64,000 nucleotides of DNA from Persicaria tinctoria (Eukaryota > Streptophyta > Magnoliopsida > Caryophyllales > Polygonaceae), in NCBI GenBank assembly GCA_037127255.1, contig JBANSL010000004.1:33300467-33364466 (forward strand), given 5' to 3'. Below, piece by piece: positions 10,859-21,879 of the stretch. The notes beneath the pieces are model-generated. The model ran no database searches. It was given only the letters and a program-made list of their open reading frames with translations, and was not told where the DNA came from. Position 1 is the stretch's first letter, and the number at the start of each line of letters is the position of its first letter. A program made the translations under genes and the position numbers.

Positions 10859-11628
10859 CATGGAACAAAAATTATAATACTGTCCTATCATTATACTTCC
10901 TAGAGTGTATATATGAAATCATTCTACTTAAGCCATATGTTTAAATTTAGTTTTATAAAAATGTGAAATCATAACGTATGATAATGTAGCTTATAAATAC
11001 ATTGCAATTGGTTCAACACATATATAGAGTGTGGTTAAGATTTGTTCGTGGTTCACAGAATTTGGAAATCACTTTATAATTGGTTCATTAATAATGATTA
11101 AGATTGGTTCACTGGGTGTGGTACACAAAATTTGGTTCACTAGGTTTGGTTAAGGTTGGTTCACCGGGTGTGGTTCACTGGGTGTGATTTACGGGATTTG
11201 GTTAAGATTGGTTAACTGGATATGGTTCACTGAGTGTGGTTTACATGATTTGTCAATCACTCTATAATTGGTTCATTAATAATGGTTAAGATTGGTTCAC
11301 TTGATGTGATTCACAGGATTTAGTTCACTGGGTGTGGTTAGTCAAATTAATTAAGTCTTTAGACACACAAAAAAAAAAGTACGCATGTATTTTATACGGA
11401 GTATTAACCTAGCTAGTTACATGGTTACATAACAGTACAGATTGAATTATTAATTTGCTAAGTCAAACCAGTTAATCTGAGTCTTTTTCATGAATGGTTC
11501 AAAAAGCTATAGTTTACCTTGTTGTAATTTGTATTTGTATTAATTATATGTATTTTTTGATATGAAACATGAACAATCTCGCCGGTTGTTAACTACGGAG
11601 TATATTATTATTATGTACAGATTGATTA
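10859..11628. repeat. Degenerate GGTTCAC-type repeat array and AT-rich flank
   Basis: From about 11000 to 11340 the words GGTTCACTGGGTGTG, GGTTAAGATTGG and GGTTCACAGGATTTG recur at irregular 15-30 bp spacing. The remainder is AT-rich with no ORF. The words match the reverse complement of the AACCACTT words at 18.2-18.8 kb. Confidence 0.6.
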
Positions 11629-11859
11629 CCTATAACCAAGCTTCTAAATATCGCCTATCGGAGTCATATCGGTTAGGAGTAAAAATGATATATCAGGAAT
11701 ATATCGGGATATATCGGATTTATCGGTTTCACTAATTTTTAACAATAAATATTATATTTATACTTCAAAATGTAAAAATACATAAAAAAAAATATTATTA
11801 AAATTGTGAAGGAACCCATTGCATTGGATCATCAAAACTTCCTGAAAGTACATTAATTC

Positions 11860-12330
11860 AACCAAATTGAACCCAAAACTTATTAGTATTCCCTCAAATT
11901 AAAAACTTCCTGAAAGTACATTAATTCAACCAAATAGATCCCAAAACTTATTAGCTTCCAACCATATTAACAAATTTGTCATCAACCAAATTGAACCCAA
12001 AACTTATTAGTATTCCCTCAAATTCAGAACATATTCAGTCAGTCACACACTAATTCGAAATCGAAACTCATTCAACCACATCAAAACCTCCCAAATTCAA
12101 TAGAAAGTGGTTCGGGGACTTAAAAAATTAATTTTAAAAAATTAGTGTGTGACTGACTCATTCAACCAAATTGATGAGTAGTTCGGTGAGTAGTTCGGTG
12201 AGTTTCGATTAAAAAATTAATTTTAAATGAGTAGTTCGGTGACTTAAAAAATTAGTGTTCAATGAATTTTAAATGAGTAGTCACCGAACTTGATGAAGTG
12301 GTTCGGTGACTCATTCAACCAAATTGATGA
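11860..12330. repeat. Duplicated segments inside the hAT-like element
   Basis: A phrase running CTTCCTGAAAGTACATTAAT to AACCCAAAACTTATTAG appears twice around 11840-11960, with a partial third near 11990-12020. The phrases GAGTAGTTCGGTGA and TTAAAAAATTAATTTTAAA also recur at 12110-12310 and again at 13215-13255. No coding capacity is seen. Confidence 0.6.
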
Positions 12331-12331
12331 A

Positions 12332-13206
12332 GGGTATGTTTGGCATGCACACTTTTTAATCTAGCTTAAGATTATAATCTAGTTTTAGATTATAATCTAG
12401 ATTAAATTTTAATCTAACTTTATATTATAATCTAGCTTAAAATTATGGGTATTTTGTTTGGCATGACTATTGATTATCCAAGTTTTTTGGAGATTAAATA
12501 GTAAAATTACCAAAATGGGTATCAATAAATGAAAAAAACAATGAGACTATTTTATTTGATGCATGACTTTACGACCCGGTCATATTTGACCCGGGTTATA
12601 AAGTTCTTTTAAAAAAAAAAAAATACATTACTTTATAGCACAACAACAAGATCGGGCTATGAAACGAAAAATCAAATTACAACGAGCACCGAATAAGTAC
12701 GAGTGACTGGTGAACAGAAATCTAGCAGCATCAAATTACAATGTTGGGTGGATGAAGGCTGGGTGAGATGGAACCTTCGAAGAGCACATTCCAACAAAAA
12801 CAAAAGGACATTAGTGATTTTCTAAATCAAATCGCGAGTCGAGTTGATTGATTGCAAGCCTCAAAACACACCACAAGATCGAATTTCATCTTCTTCACAT
12901 TCACATGGCAAAAGCAAGCGAAGTTCAATTTTCTGAAATGGAGACGGAGGAAGATGACGAATTGGACTGAAGAGAGGGCAATTCTGACTTTTCCAAGCTC
13001 CACCGCTCTTGAAATTTCATCGAACGCTTGCCATGGAAGCGGTGGATGAAACGCCATGGAAGCTTTTTTCAGAGATGAAATGGGAAAGCGTTTGAAAACC
13101 GCTCTGTGTTGCAAAACAAGGTTACAAAGCGTTGTGCTGAGATAGATTTTCGGGAATCGTAAAACGCTCATTTTCAACGCTTTCAAACGCCATGCCAAAC
13201 AGGCCC
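12332..13206. mobile_element. 875-bp TIR element, non-autonomous
   Basis: The left end GGGTATGTTTGGCATG and right end (other strand) GGGCCTGTTTGGCATG form a 16-bp inverted repeat with two mismatches. GAA (12329-12331 and 13207-13209) is repeated on both sides, a possible 3-bp duplication. The host phrase GATGAAGTGGTTCG reads through if the element is removed. A 3-bp duplication suggests PIF/Harbinger or CACTA, but the target is not the usual TWA. The 147-residue minus-strand ORF at 12827-13270 crosses the element boundary and has no family features. Confidence 0.6.
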
Positions 13207-13846
13207 GAAGTGGTTCGATTAAAAAATTAATTTTAAATGAGTAGTTCGGTGAGTAGTCACACACACTCATTCAACCAAATTCAGAAATCGAGACCCATTC
13301 CAAACCTCCCAAATTGAATTTCGTTCGAAACCCCCCAAATCAAAACACATTTCAGAGCACTTATCAATCTTTAAACATCTCAAATTGAACCCATGTAATC
13401 AATTCAACACATTCATTCAACCAAAAATCAAAGCACGAATAGAAAGAGGTTTATTTACTGTCGATTTATTGTCGTACAACTTCAAACAGACAGAAGAAGA
13501 TGCAGCGCTGCAGCCTGCTGGGGTGTGGCACGGCGGCGGTCGGGGAAGCTGCTAGACCGGAGAACGATGGACGAGGGAAGCGAGGTTACCGGTCGAAGGA
13601 TGGAGTGGTCGACTGGTCATTGTCCGGCGAAACGAAGAATGAAGAGGAGATGAGGATGACCTAACGCTACGCTGGGCACCAATTCGAAGAGAAATCCCTA
13701 ACCCAACCAACTTTATTTTTTTAAATTATCAAACGACGTCGTTTTTGAGCTATCAATATATCGGTCAACCCGATATTGACCGATATATCGGTCGTTGACC
13801 CGATATCATCCGTTGACCGATATTTTCCAACCGATATCCCGATATC

Positions 13847-16800
13847 TGTAAAGGCTCGGATTTTTAAATCCTAATTTTCGGAAAAATGAATTTAGATCGG
13901 ATACTTCAAGAAAAACTCGTTCTTAACTTAATAAATATAACTCGAAACACTTAAGCGAATTCCGGCCCAACTTTTAACTTTAACGATTGAATCCGTCTTT
14001 CTCGTCGGGATTGGAAAAATTCTTTCCGTCTCATATCACCGATTGTTACCCAAATCCCTACACTTATTCCATGGTTATCCATCCCAACTCATTTCTTCCC
14101 ATTGGGTAAAATCTTATCCCCTATCTTTCAAGATGTTACACTCTTTTGGACAAAATGCCAAACAAACAACAATTCTCTCTTCAAAAAAAATCAGATTCTT
14201 TAACCCATTAGAAATCAAAATTTGGGTTCTCTTTCACACCCACACAAATACAAGAGTACAAACACCCTGCAATTCTACCCTTGGTTGACCGAAGGTTGCA
14301 ATGCACCCATCCCTCTTTAAAACAAAAATCAGGCCCAATGACCTCACCTCTCCTCTCTGTGAATTGTTGATGACCCAAGCTGGAGCCTCACATTTCATAA
14401 ATCAGAGGGAACAAATCCCCCACTTTCCTACTCCCATTCCAATTTCAAAGAGGACTCCTTCCTCCCACTGTCGCCACCTCCTGCAATCACCATCGACAGC
14501 AACCTTATCAAGACGCAGCCCCCTCCCTCCGCTTTCGAATCCATGTCCGAGAGCCCCAATAGCCGAGCAACAGCTCCGTTTCCGAGCAACCCAGCCGAGC
14601 ACCTCCCTGAGCGCAGCCTCGAGCGAGCACCACCACCTCCTCCTTGAGCCACGCCAACTCCGAGTTCCATCCTCCTAGCTCCGCTGTCGACGCCCACGAG
14701 CCGCCAGGAACACCGGAGCCGCCACCATCTTCCTTTCTTCCCCGTTCGCGGATCGAGCTCGGTAAGCTCCTTTCCTCACTCCCTTCGCTCTCAACTCGGC
14801 AAGGTTCTGACTTTTGATCTCCTCTCTCGACCCAGGACAAGTAAAATCAGTTTGGGCCTCCGACGAAGCCGAATCGATTTCCGACGAGATTTTTCCGGCG
14901 AGTCGACGCCCTCGGTGAGCCTCTCCCTTCCTCCTCCTTCCCTCCCTTCTTGTCTTGTATGTGTGTGCCGGCGTCGGGATTGGGTGGCCGGAGTCCGGGC
15001 GTCGCCGGCAGCCCCATCTCTCCCTCTCCCTTCCGCCATTTTCGAGAGCAGTGGAGCTTCTCTGCTCTTCCCCTTCTTTCCTTCGATCTGAATGGAAGAA
15101 GAAGTTGTGGGGTCCCGTTCCACCTCAGCCATGGGCCCTCCTCCTTTTTTTTATAAAAGAAAACTTTGCTTTCCAGAAGATGGGAGAGGTTGGAATGGTT
15201 GGGCCTAAATTGTAGGGCTGTTCAGATTCGGTTCGAACCGAATTTTTGGGCCGAACCGAACCGAAATAACTGGAACCTAACCGAACCGACGTGTTTCAGT
15301 TTAGGTTTTCGGTTCAAGAAATTTTCATTTTCGGTTTTAGGTTCGGTTCGGACTCGGTTCGGTTAAACCGAGAGAAAACCGATATTTTTTTAAAATGTTT
15401 TCATTTACCCATAGCACCTTAGGTTGCTGTTCGCCTCTTGTCTCTTGACACCATATTAGGGATCCTGATTCTCCTCTCCCGTCTCCATCTCGGTCTCCAT
15501 CTCGGTCTCGCACTCTCGCCTGAGTCACCTATTCATCTGTTCGCCAGTTCGCTGTTCGCAGCCACTGTTGCACATTTTTGCTCAGCTCATTTGTGCATTT
15601 TTACTGCTACACACTTGCACTTGCAGCTTGCTCACCTGATATGTGTTGTTGCACTTGCAGCTTGCTCAACCTATTGTTGGTAGCTCAACTCATTGAGACC
15701 AGCCCAAAAGCTAATCAATTGCTGAGTACGTATACACCTTATGAAATCAACTCACCTTATGGAATTACACTCTCTGTACTTTATGTATGCTCATGTCATG
15801 ACATGAGGAAGGTTCTCATATGGCATTTGGTAACCAAAGCTAATATAAAAAAAAGAGGCATGTGTAGGTAAACCATGAGTTTATTTTTTTTTTTAAATGC
15901 TCACCTCAAAAAATAATGCTCAAATAAAATCGGTTCAATTAGGTTTATAACCTAACCGAACCGAAACCAAACCGGTTGAAAACCGAACCAAACCTATTAG
16001 TTTCGGTTCGGTTTTCGGTTTACGTTTTTTGAAATTTCGGTTTTCGGTTCGGTTCGGTTTGGCCAGGTTCGGATCGGTTTTGAGCCGATGAACAGCCCTA
16101 CTAAATTGTATTGGGCCGGATATCTTGCCTTTAAAAATGGAGAAAGTTTGACTGTGGGCCGGGTATCCTTTTTCGGGTTGAGTTGGAATTTTGGGCCTAT
16201 TTTGTGAAATGTGTTAATAAAATGAGCTTTACGGGATTTATATATTCAAATATATAAATATTAAATAGATGGAATATAATATAGAATATTATTATTGAGA
16301 TTTAAAGTATAATATTTGGACTTGGATTTGAAAAAGATTTTAAAGGTTGGAAATGGATTTAATAAAATTAAAAAGAGGAATTTTGGAAATACCTTAACCA
16401 TGTCGGATTTATTTTGATAAAATAATAAAATAAGTTGATTTAAAAGAATAATGGATTTTTGGATGATTGAGAAAACGTTATGAATGGTGACTTGATCTAA
16501 CTTGAGGTTTTAAAAGAGTTTCGGGAAATCTTGGGAAAATGAGGAATAAATTTGAGGACTTATGTGTGATATTGTATGCTTTAAGTAACATTAGGAATAG
16601 ACTTATTTATATTGCTTATATATGTGTTAGGTGATCATATGTGACATGTTGGCTGCGTGTATACCTAGTTGTTGTCCTTTTGTTGTTCTGCACTTCCAGG
16701 TAAGTCTCTTCGGAGCTTACTCAGATTGATCAGAGCTATTCCCTGCTTTAGGTGCATGATATACTAGGTGCTTGCATTCATGATCAGCATGCCATGTAGT

Positions 16801-17681
16801 ACCATGCTAGGTTGCATCGATCGTTGAGCATTCTATTTCTTTATGCGTATGTAAACAGAACGGTCGTTATCTGTGATAGTCCTAGAGTCTTTGCTAGGGT
16901 CATAAGGTAGCCCAACCTCATCGGGTACCCTGAGTCAATCGAGTCATAAACTTCCTTGTATTATGAGATGCCTGCGGGCTTTATTGTGGAGCGGGTTAGG
17001 CATGCGTGCCCCCCGATTATGAATGAATGCATTCACGAGCTGGCCAGTCTCCACCTATCGGAAGGGGTGGAGGTAGGAGAGGGATATGCCACTTGGCATT
17101 GTCTTGGGCCCTTTACAGTATTTCTGCACATTATTATGAACTAGGAGCATGCTAGTGTGTTTGAAATTCGTACTGCATTAGAGCATCTTTATTAGGTATA
17201 GCGTATATGTGTGCTTATGGTTGGGATGCAGAGTTAAGTGGGCATCGATCTGATCCCGCCCCATATCAATTTTTTTAGGTATTATTTATGTTCATCCTAT
17301 CGGTGTTGTTTGCTTATTGCGCGGGTCATTTTGTCGGCGGAGAGTGAGCGCTGGAGTTATAGACTTCACCAGACTCTGATTATATTTTTTTTGGATTTAT
17401 ACTTTTGACTCCGTTTTGACCCGGCTCCGCCGTGGCACCCCCTTGTATTACACTTATTTCCGCTAGTCGCACTATTTCTGATTTCCACGCTTAGACTTAC
17501 GACAGGTACAGGGGACTTCCCCGGAGATTCCAACGATCCCTTCGATTTTGGGTATGAAATCCCCCTTTGAAAACATTAAAGTAGGTTTGAAACCTTCAAC
17601 CTGTACTCGGGGCGCAAGATCCTAACGAGGGGTTTCATCCCTCGAAACGTAACCCGGGAATCATAATCCCGGGCCGTTACA
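13847..17681 (+). mobile_element. Solo LTR of gypsy element (3.8 kb including nested hAT)
   Basis: It begins TGTAAAGGCTCGG and ends GGGCCGTTACA, with perfect 5-bp duplications ATATC (13842-13846 and 17682-17686). No internal retroelement sequence is present, so this is a solo LTR left by recombination between the two LTRs. Its left half matches the truncated LTR at 4526. Its right half (16600-17680) is related to 58480-59569. The orientation is taken from the 4526 copy, where the purine tract lies on the left. ORFs inside it, including the Arg/Ser-rich ones at 14400-15220, duplicate those of the other copy and look like shadows. Confidence 0.88.
15213..16100. mobile_element. Complete non-autonomous hAT (888 bp)
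   Basis: The left end TAGGGCTGTTCAGATTCGGTT and right end (other strand) TAGGGCTGTTCATCGGC share the first 12 bases. Perfect 8-bp duplications CTAAATTG flank it (15205-15212 and 16101-16108). Both arms are rich in CGGTTCGGTT and its complement, typical of a group of plant hAT MITEs. No transposase is present. Compared with the 5893 copy it has an added segment near 15725-15762 and an extra CTCGGTCTCCAT unit near 15490-15505. Confidence 0.85.
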
Positions 17682-17816
17682 ATATCGTAACGGGTTTTAA
17701 ATATCCCCGTTATATCGCCGATATATCGGCCGGTATATCCGATATTTAGAACACTGCCTATAACTTTGAGATGATAAATTCTGAGACTCCCCATTAAACG
17801 GAGTATATTATTATTA

Positions 17817-19110
17817 TTGGCTCATGCTTATGCTAATTGATCCATATATGCAGCAAAATGAATACAATTAAATAGAGGTTGGTTCAATGACTAAATAGAG
17901 TTTGATTCAGTGACTAAATAGAGGTTGGTTCGGTGACTAAATAGAGGTTGGTTCGGTGACTAAATAGATATTGGTTCATTGACTAAATAGAGATTGGTTC
18001 ATTGACTAAATAGAGATTGATTCATTGACTAAAAAGAGAGTAGTTCGGTGACTTAAAAAATTAATTTTAAAAAATAGAAAGTGGTTCAATGAAAAAATAG
18101 AGAGTGATTCAGTGACTAAAAAAATTAATTATAAAAAATAGAGAGTGGTTCAGTGGCTTAACATTTTATTTATTCTTTATAGCTTGATGAACCACTTCTT
18201 GATAAGTTGATAAATCACTTCTTATAGGCCCATGGACCACTTCTTTATAGCTTGATGAACCACTTCTTTATAGCTTGATGAACCACTTCTTGATAACTTG
18301 ATGAACCACTTCTTCATAACTTCTTTATAGCTTGATAAACCACTTCTTGATAACTTGATGAACCACTTCTTATAGGCCCATGAACCCCTTCTTTATAGCT
18401 TGATGAACCACTCGATAACTTGATGAACCACTTCTTTATAGCTTCATAAACCACTTTTTTATAGCTTGATGAAACGGTTCTTGATAACTTGATGAACCAC
18501 TTTTTTGATAACTTGATGAACCACTTCTTTATAGCTTCATGAACCACTTCTTGATAACTTGATGAACCACTTTTTGATGACTTGATGAACCACTTCTTCA
18601 TAATTATTTATAGCTTGATGAACCACTTCTTGATAACTTGATGAAACACTTCTTATAGGCCCATGAACCACTTTTTTATAACTTGATGAACCACTTCTTG
18701 ATAACTTGATGAACTACTTCCTTATAGCTTCATGAACCACTTCGTTATAGCTTGATGAACCACTTCTTGTTAACTTGATGAAGTGGTTGGTTCAGTGACT
18801 AAATAAAGGTTGGTTCAGTCACTGAATAAAAGGTGGTTCAGTGACCGAATAGAGAGTGGTTCAGTGACCGAATAGAGAGTGGTTCAGTGACGGAATAGAG
18901 AGTGGTTCAATGACTCAATAGAGGGCGGTTCATAATTTTATAGTAAATGGTTCAACACATATATAGAGAGTGGTTCAGCGACTAAATATATATTGGTTCA
19001 TGAATTAAATAGAAGTGGCTCATCAATTTTATAGTAAATGGTTCAACACATGTGTAGAGAATGATTCAGTGGCTAAATATATAAATAGAAAGTGGTTCAC
19101 TTCTTTATAA
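17817..19110. repeat. Array of short AACCACTT / AGTGGTTC repeats in three blocks
   Basis: Block 1 (17870-18160) repeats TTGGTTCRGTGACTAAATAGAG about every 27 bp. Block 2 (18180-18785) is the opposite orientation, repeating GATGAACCACTTCTTTATAGCTT and GATGAACCACTTCTTGATAACTT. Block 3 (18785-19110) returns to AGTGGTTCAGTGACYGAATAGAG. The switch of orientation makes a large imperfect inverted structure. The 95-residue Lys/Ser-rich minus-strand ORF at 18314-18601 is a translation of block 2 and is not a gene. Confidence 0.8.
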
Positions 19111-20290
19111 CCCTTTTTTTTATACCGTGGGCAAGAAGTGGACCGACAAGCGATCCAGAAGCCATCCGAAGATGACTTGTTAGACCCTACGCAGAGAGTC
19201 GCCGAACAAACGAAAAGAAAAAAAAAGAAAAAAACAACAACATAAAATAAAAGCTAAAACAACTAGAAAATTATAACCCTAATGTCTTGAGATCTTGTCT
19301 TGATTCTTGATATCTGGACTGTGTCTTGAGATCTTGTCTTGATTCTTGATATCTGGACTGCTGTTGAGATCACTTAGGTGGTGATGGTTTCGGATCTAGA
19401 CCCAAGGTGGTAGATCAAAGCGGGCTATACTGGGTTTATCGGATTTGTGGGCTTTCCAATTTTTGGTGGGTTTATCAGATTTGGGTATTCAATTTGAGTA
19501 AAAACGGATTTGGGTTATCAAATCTATAGATTAGGGACAAAAAACAGATTTGGAGAGGACAATTGGGTGTGCATGTTAACAACGCCGATTGAAAGAGAGT
19601 TTGTTTTAGAACCGGAAAGGATGGAGACACGGAGAGGTTACCTGAGAGGCGGGAGACGGAGAGGAAGGATAGGCGGAGGTTGACGCAGAGGGATACAGCG
19701 ACATCGACCCAACAGCGGAGGAGTCCCAAGAATCAGATGAAAGATTCGAGAGAGGTGTCGCCAAATCTGGGCTCGAAGGTGGGGATTAGAACAACAACAT
19801 CCGGTGGTTTTATAATTCAATTCAACCGGTTTGAAGTTTGATTGGAGAGTAGATTTGGTTATCAAATTGGGTTTTTTTTTTTGGTTGCAGTGATTACTTG
19901 CAATTTTGGGTTTCAAATTTGGGATTGGGGGTTTGGTTTTCAAGAACTTTAGATTTGAAGTTAGACACAAACAGAGGGTGAAGAAGTAGACATGTAGGAG
20001 GCGCCGAAGGATGGGGAGACGTGGGGCGGTCAGGAAGGCGAGGGTTGACTTGCCGGCCCCCCAGGATCTAACACGGCCATGAACAGAAAGGGTGGGTAGT
20101 AGGGTGATGCACCGGTGGTGGAAGGTCGAGGGCTGGGAGCCACTGCTCAGGGCCGGCGGACACCGGGGACAGCGACAACAGTGTGAGCTGGGCGGGTTCC
20201 GGTTGGAGATGGAGGCCAAGGGCGGAGCCGCTCAGGCCGACAGAGACTTCAGGGATGGAGGCAGCGGCGGTTGGAGATGGGGCGGCCAAG
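19111..20290. other. No recognisable gene; 39-bp tandem duplication
   Basis: A 39-bp unit beginning GTCTTGAGATCTTGTC is repeated at 19284 and 19323. From 19380 the sequence is less AT-rich, and 19620-20290 is GC-rich with overlapping Gly/Arg/Ser-rich ORFs on both strands. None resembles a known family. It could be a captured host fragment between the repeat blocks, but nothing in the translations proves this. Confidence 0.4.
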
Positions 20291-20870
20291 CAACCAGGAG
20301 GTTCATGAACCACTTATTTATAGCTTCATGAACCATTTTATTTTAAAAATAAACAACTTCATGGAATATTTTATTTTTAAAATAAATAAATAACTACAAA
20401 ATAAACATTAAAAAAGATAAAAGAAGAATGAAAATTTCACAATTATCAAAAAGTAGTGGTTCATGAAGTAAATTCTAGTGGTTCATGAAATAAAGAGTAG
20501 GGGTTCATCAAATAAATAGTATTGATTCATAAATCATTTTATTTATAAAAAAATTAATTAATTAATTAAAAAATAAACATTAAAAGAAAATAAAAGAAGA
20601 ATGAAAATTTTATAATTATTAAATAGTAGTGGTTCATAAAATAAATTCTAAGTGTTTATCAAATAAAGAGTAGTGGTCCATGAACCATTTTATTTTAATA
20701 TATTTATTATCATTTTTTGAAAAATGAAATTATAAAAAAGTGAAATTTTTATGGAGAAGTATATATTAATATATTTATTATCATTATTTAGGGCGAAATA
20801 TATATTAATATATCAATTAATGTGTAATTAATAAATTTATGTGAAAACATATTAATTATAATTAGAGTGG
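20291..20870. repeat. AT-rich region with GTGGTTCATGAA repeats
   Basis: CATGAACCACTTATTTATAGC and the opposite AGTGGTTCATGAAATAAA recur between 20300 and 20690, separated by A/T runs. The motif continues the array of 17.8-19.1 kb. No ORF is seen. Confidence 0.6.
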
Positions 20871-20929
20871 TGACTTTAAGTCGAAGAGTCATAGTTTTAA
20901 TTGATGCCTTTAATAGACAAGAAGATTTG

Positions 20930-20990
20930 AGGGGTGTAGTGATTGAAGGAGTGTTGGAGGTTAATTAAATCCGGGGTTCGATTCCCAACT
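20930..20990 (+). repeat. Possible tRNA-derived (SINE-like) fragment
   Basis: GGTTCGATTCCC (about 20973-20984) is a perfect RNA polymerase III B-box. A weak A-box-like TAGTGATTGAAGG lies about 35 bases upstream. No cloverleaf or poly(A) tail is evident, so this is at best a decayed SINE or tRNA relic. Confidence 0.3.
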
Positions 20991-21374
20991 TCAACACGGA
21001 GGAGTGGCATTTTGCCGCTACTCTCTCAGGCGCGTCCACCACGCGCGCGGAGAGCTGAGATGCTGCGAGTGGGCCTCGCATTTCCGAGCCAGGCCAGATG
21101 CAAAATGCGAAATTTTTGCCCGTATTTTTTAGAAGAAATTTAGCTAAATGTCCACTTTTGTTTACTAGTTTTGCTAAATGTCCACCTAAACTAAGATTTT
21201 TTGAAATGTCCTAAATTTTTTTGGAAACCCTGTTTTACCCTTACTCATCCCTACCCCTCCTCCATTTTTTATCCTGGTTCGCAGCCACCGTAGGTGAGGT
21301 TGAGTGTTGTGTGACATAAGATGTTCACTGTCGATCGTCGTCGCCACCACCGGGAGAAGTTCCAGGCCGGCGAG

Positions 21375-21470
21375 ATCGGAGATCTCGCGCAGCTCCGAGA
21401 TCTGATCGTCATCGAGCTGGACATCGGAGATCTTGCGCAGCTCCGAGATCTGATCGCCGTTGAGATTGAC
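21375..21470 (+). repeat. 48-bp tandem duplication
   Basis: Two 48-bp units start at 21375 and 21423, each beginning ATCGGAGATCT. In the plus-strand frame they encode the repeated peptide IGDLAQLRDLI. The surrounding 80-residue ORF (21321-21563) is not a recognisable protein. Confidence 0.75.
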
Positions 21471-21879
21471 TGGATCCTTGCCACTCATCTCAGATTATTG
21501 AAATTTTGGGTCTTCTCCGACTTGAGAACCCCAAATTGCAATTTTTACAGCGTTTACTACTGAATTCAACCACCGAAACAATTAGAATTTTCACAATTTC
21601 AGTGATAAGCTTTGGATTTTGTGGATTCGAAATGTAATTCTTCCGAAATCGCTTTGGAAACTAAATCTGCAACTTTGGATCCTGAAAATTGATTATTGTT
21701 TATGAAGTTGTTCTTGTGAAGATTGATTAATTTTTTTAAAAGAAAAAAAATTGCTTTTGATGAGGCACATAATTGCCAGGAGACAAGGATTTGGAGAAAT
21801 CCAATAATTACCTTATTTGCTTTTGATGGCCATTTTGGAGTATAAATATGAATGTTTAATTAAGATAAATTACATGGAC

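Larger units (their letters stand above)
11637..17756. mobile_element. hAT-like element with CGATAT-rich ends, host of nested insertions
   Basis: The left end CAAGCTTCTAAATATCG and the right end, read on the other strand as CAGTGTTCTAAATATCG, match at about 14 of 17 positions. They are flanked by perfect 8-bp duplications CCTATAAC (11629-11636 and 17757-17764), the size expected for hAT transposons. Inside both ends, ATATCGG words recur in both orientations (11650-11730, 13750-13846 and 17687-17745). Removing the solo LTR and its duplication leaves about 2.3 kb with no transposase, so the element is non-autonomous. Confidence 0.75.

Noticed and set aside
12827..13270. 147-residue minus-strand ORF
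   Set aside because: It crosses the right boundary of the 875-bp TIR element, so it would join two unrelated DNAs by chance; no family match.
18180..18785. Regularly spaced short repeats that could look like a CRISPR array
   Set aside because: The units are degenerate, adjacent without unique spacers and lie in plant DNA; they are transposon-type or minisatellite repeats.
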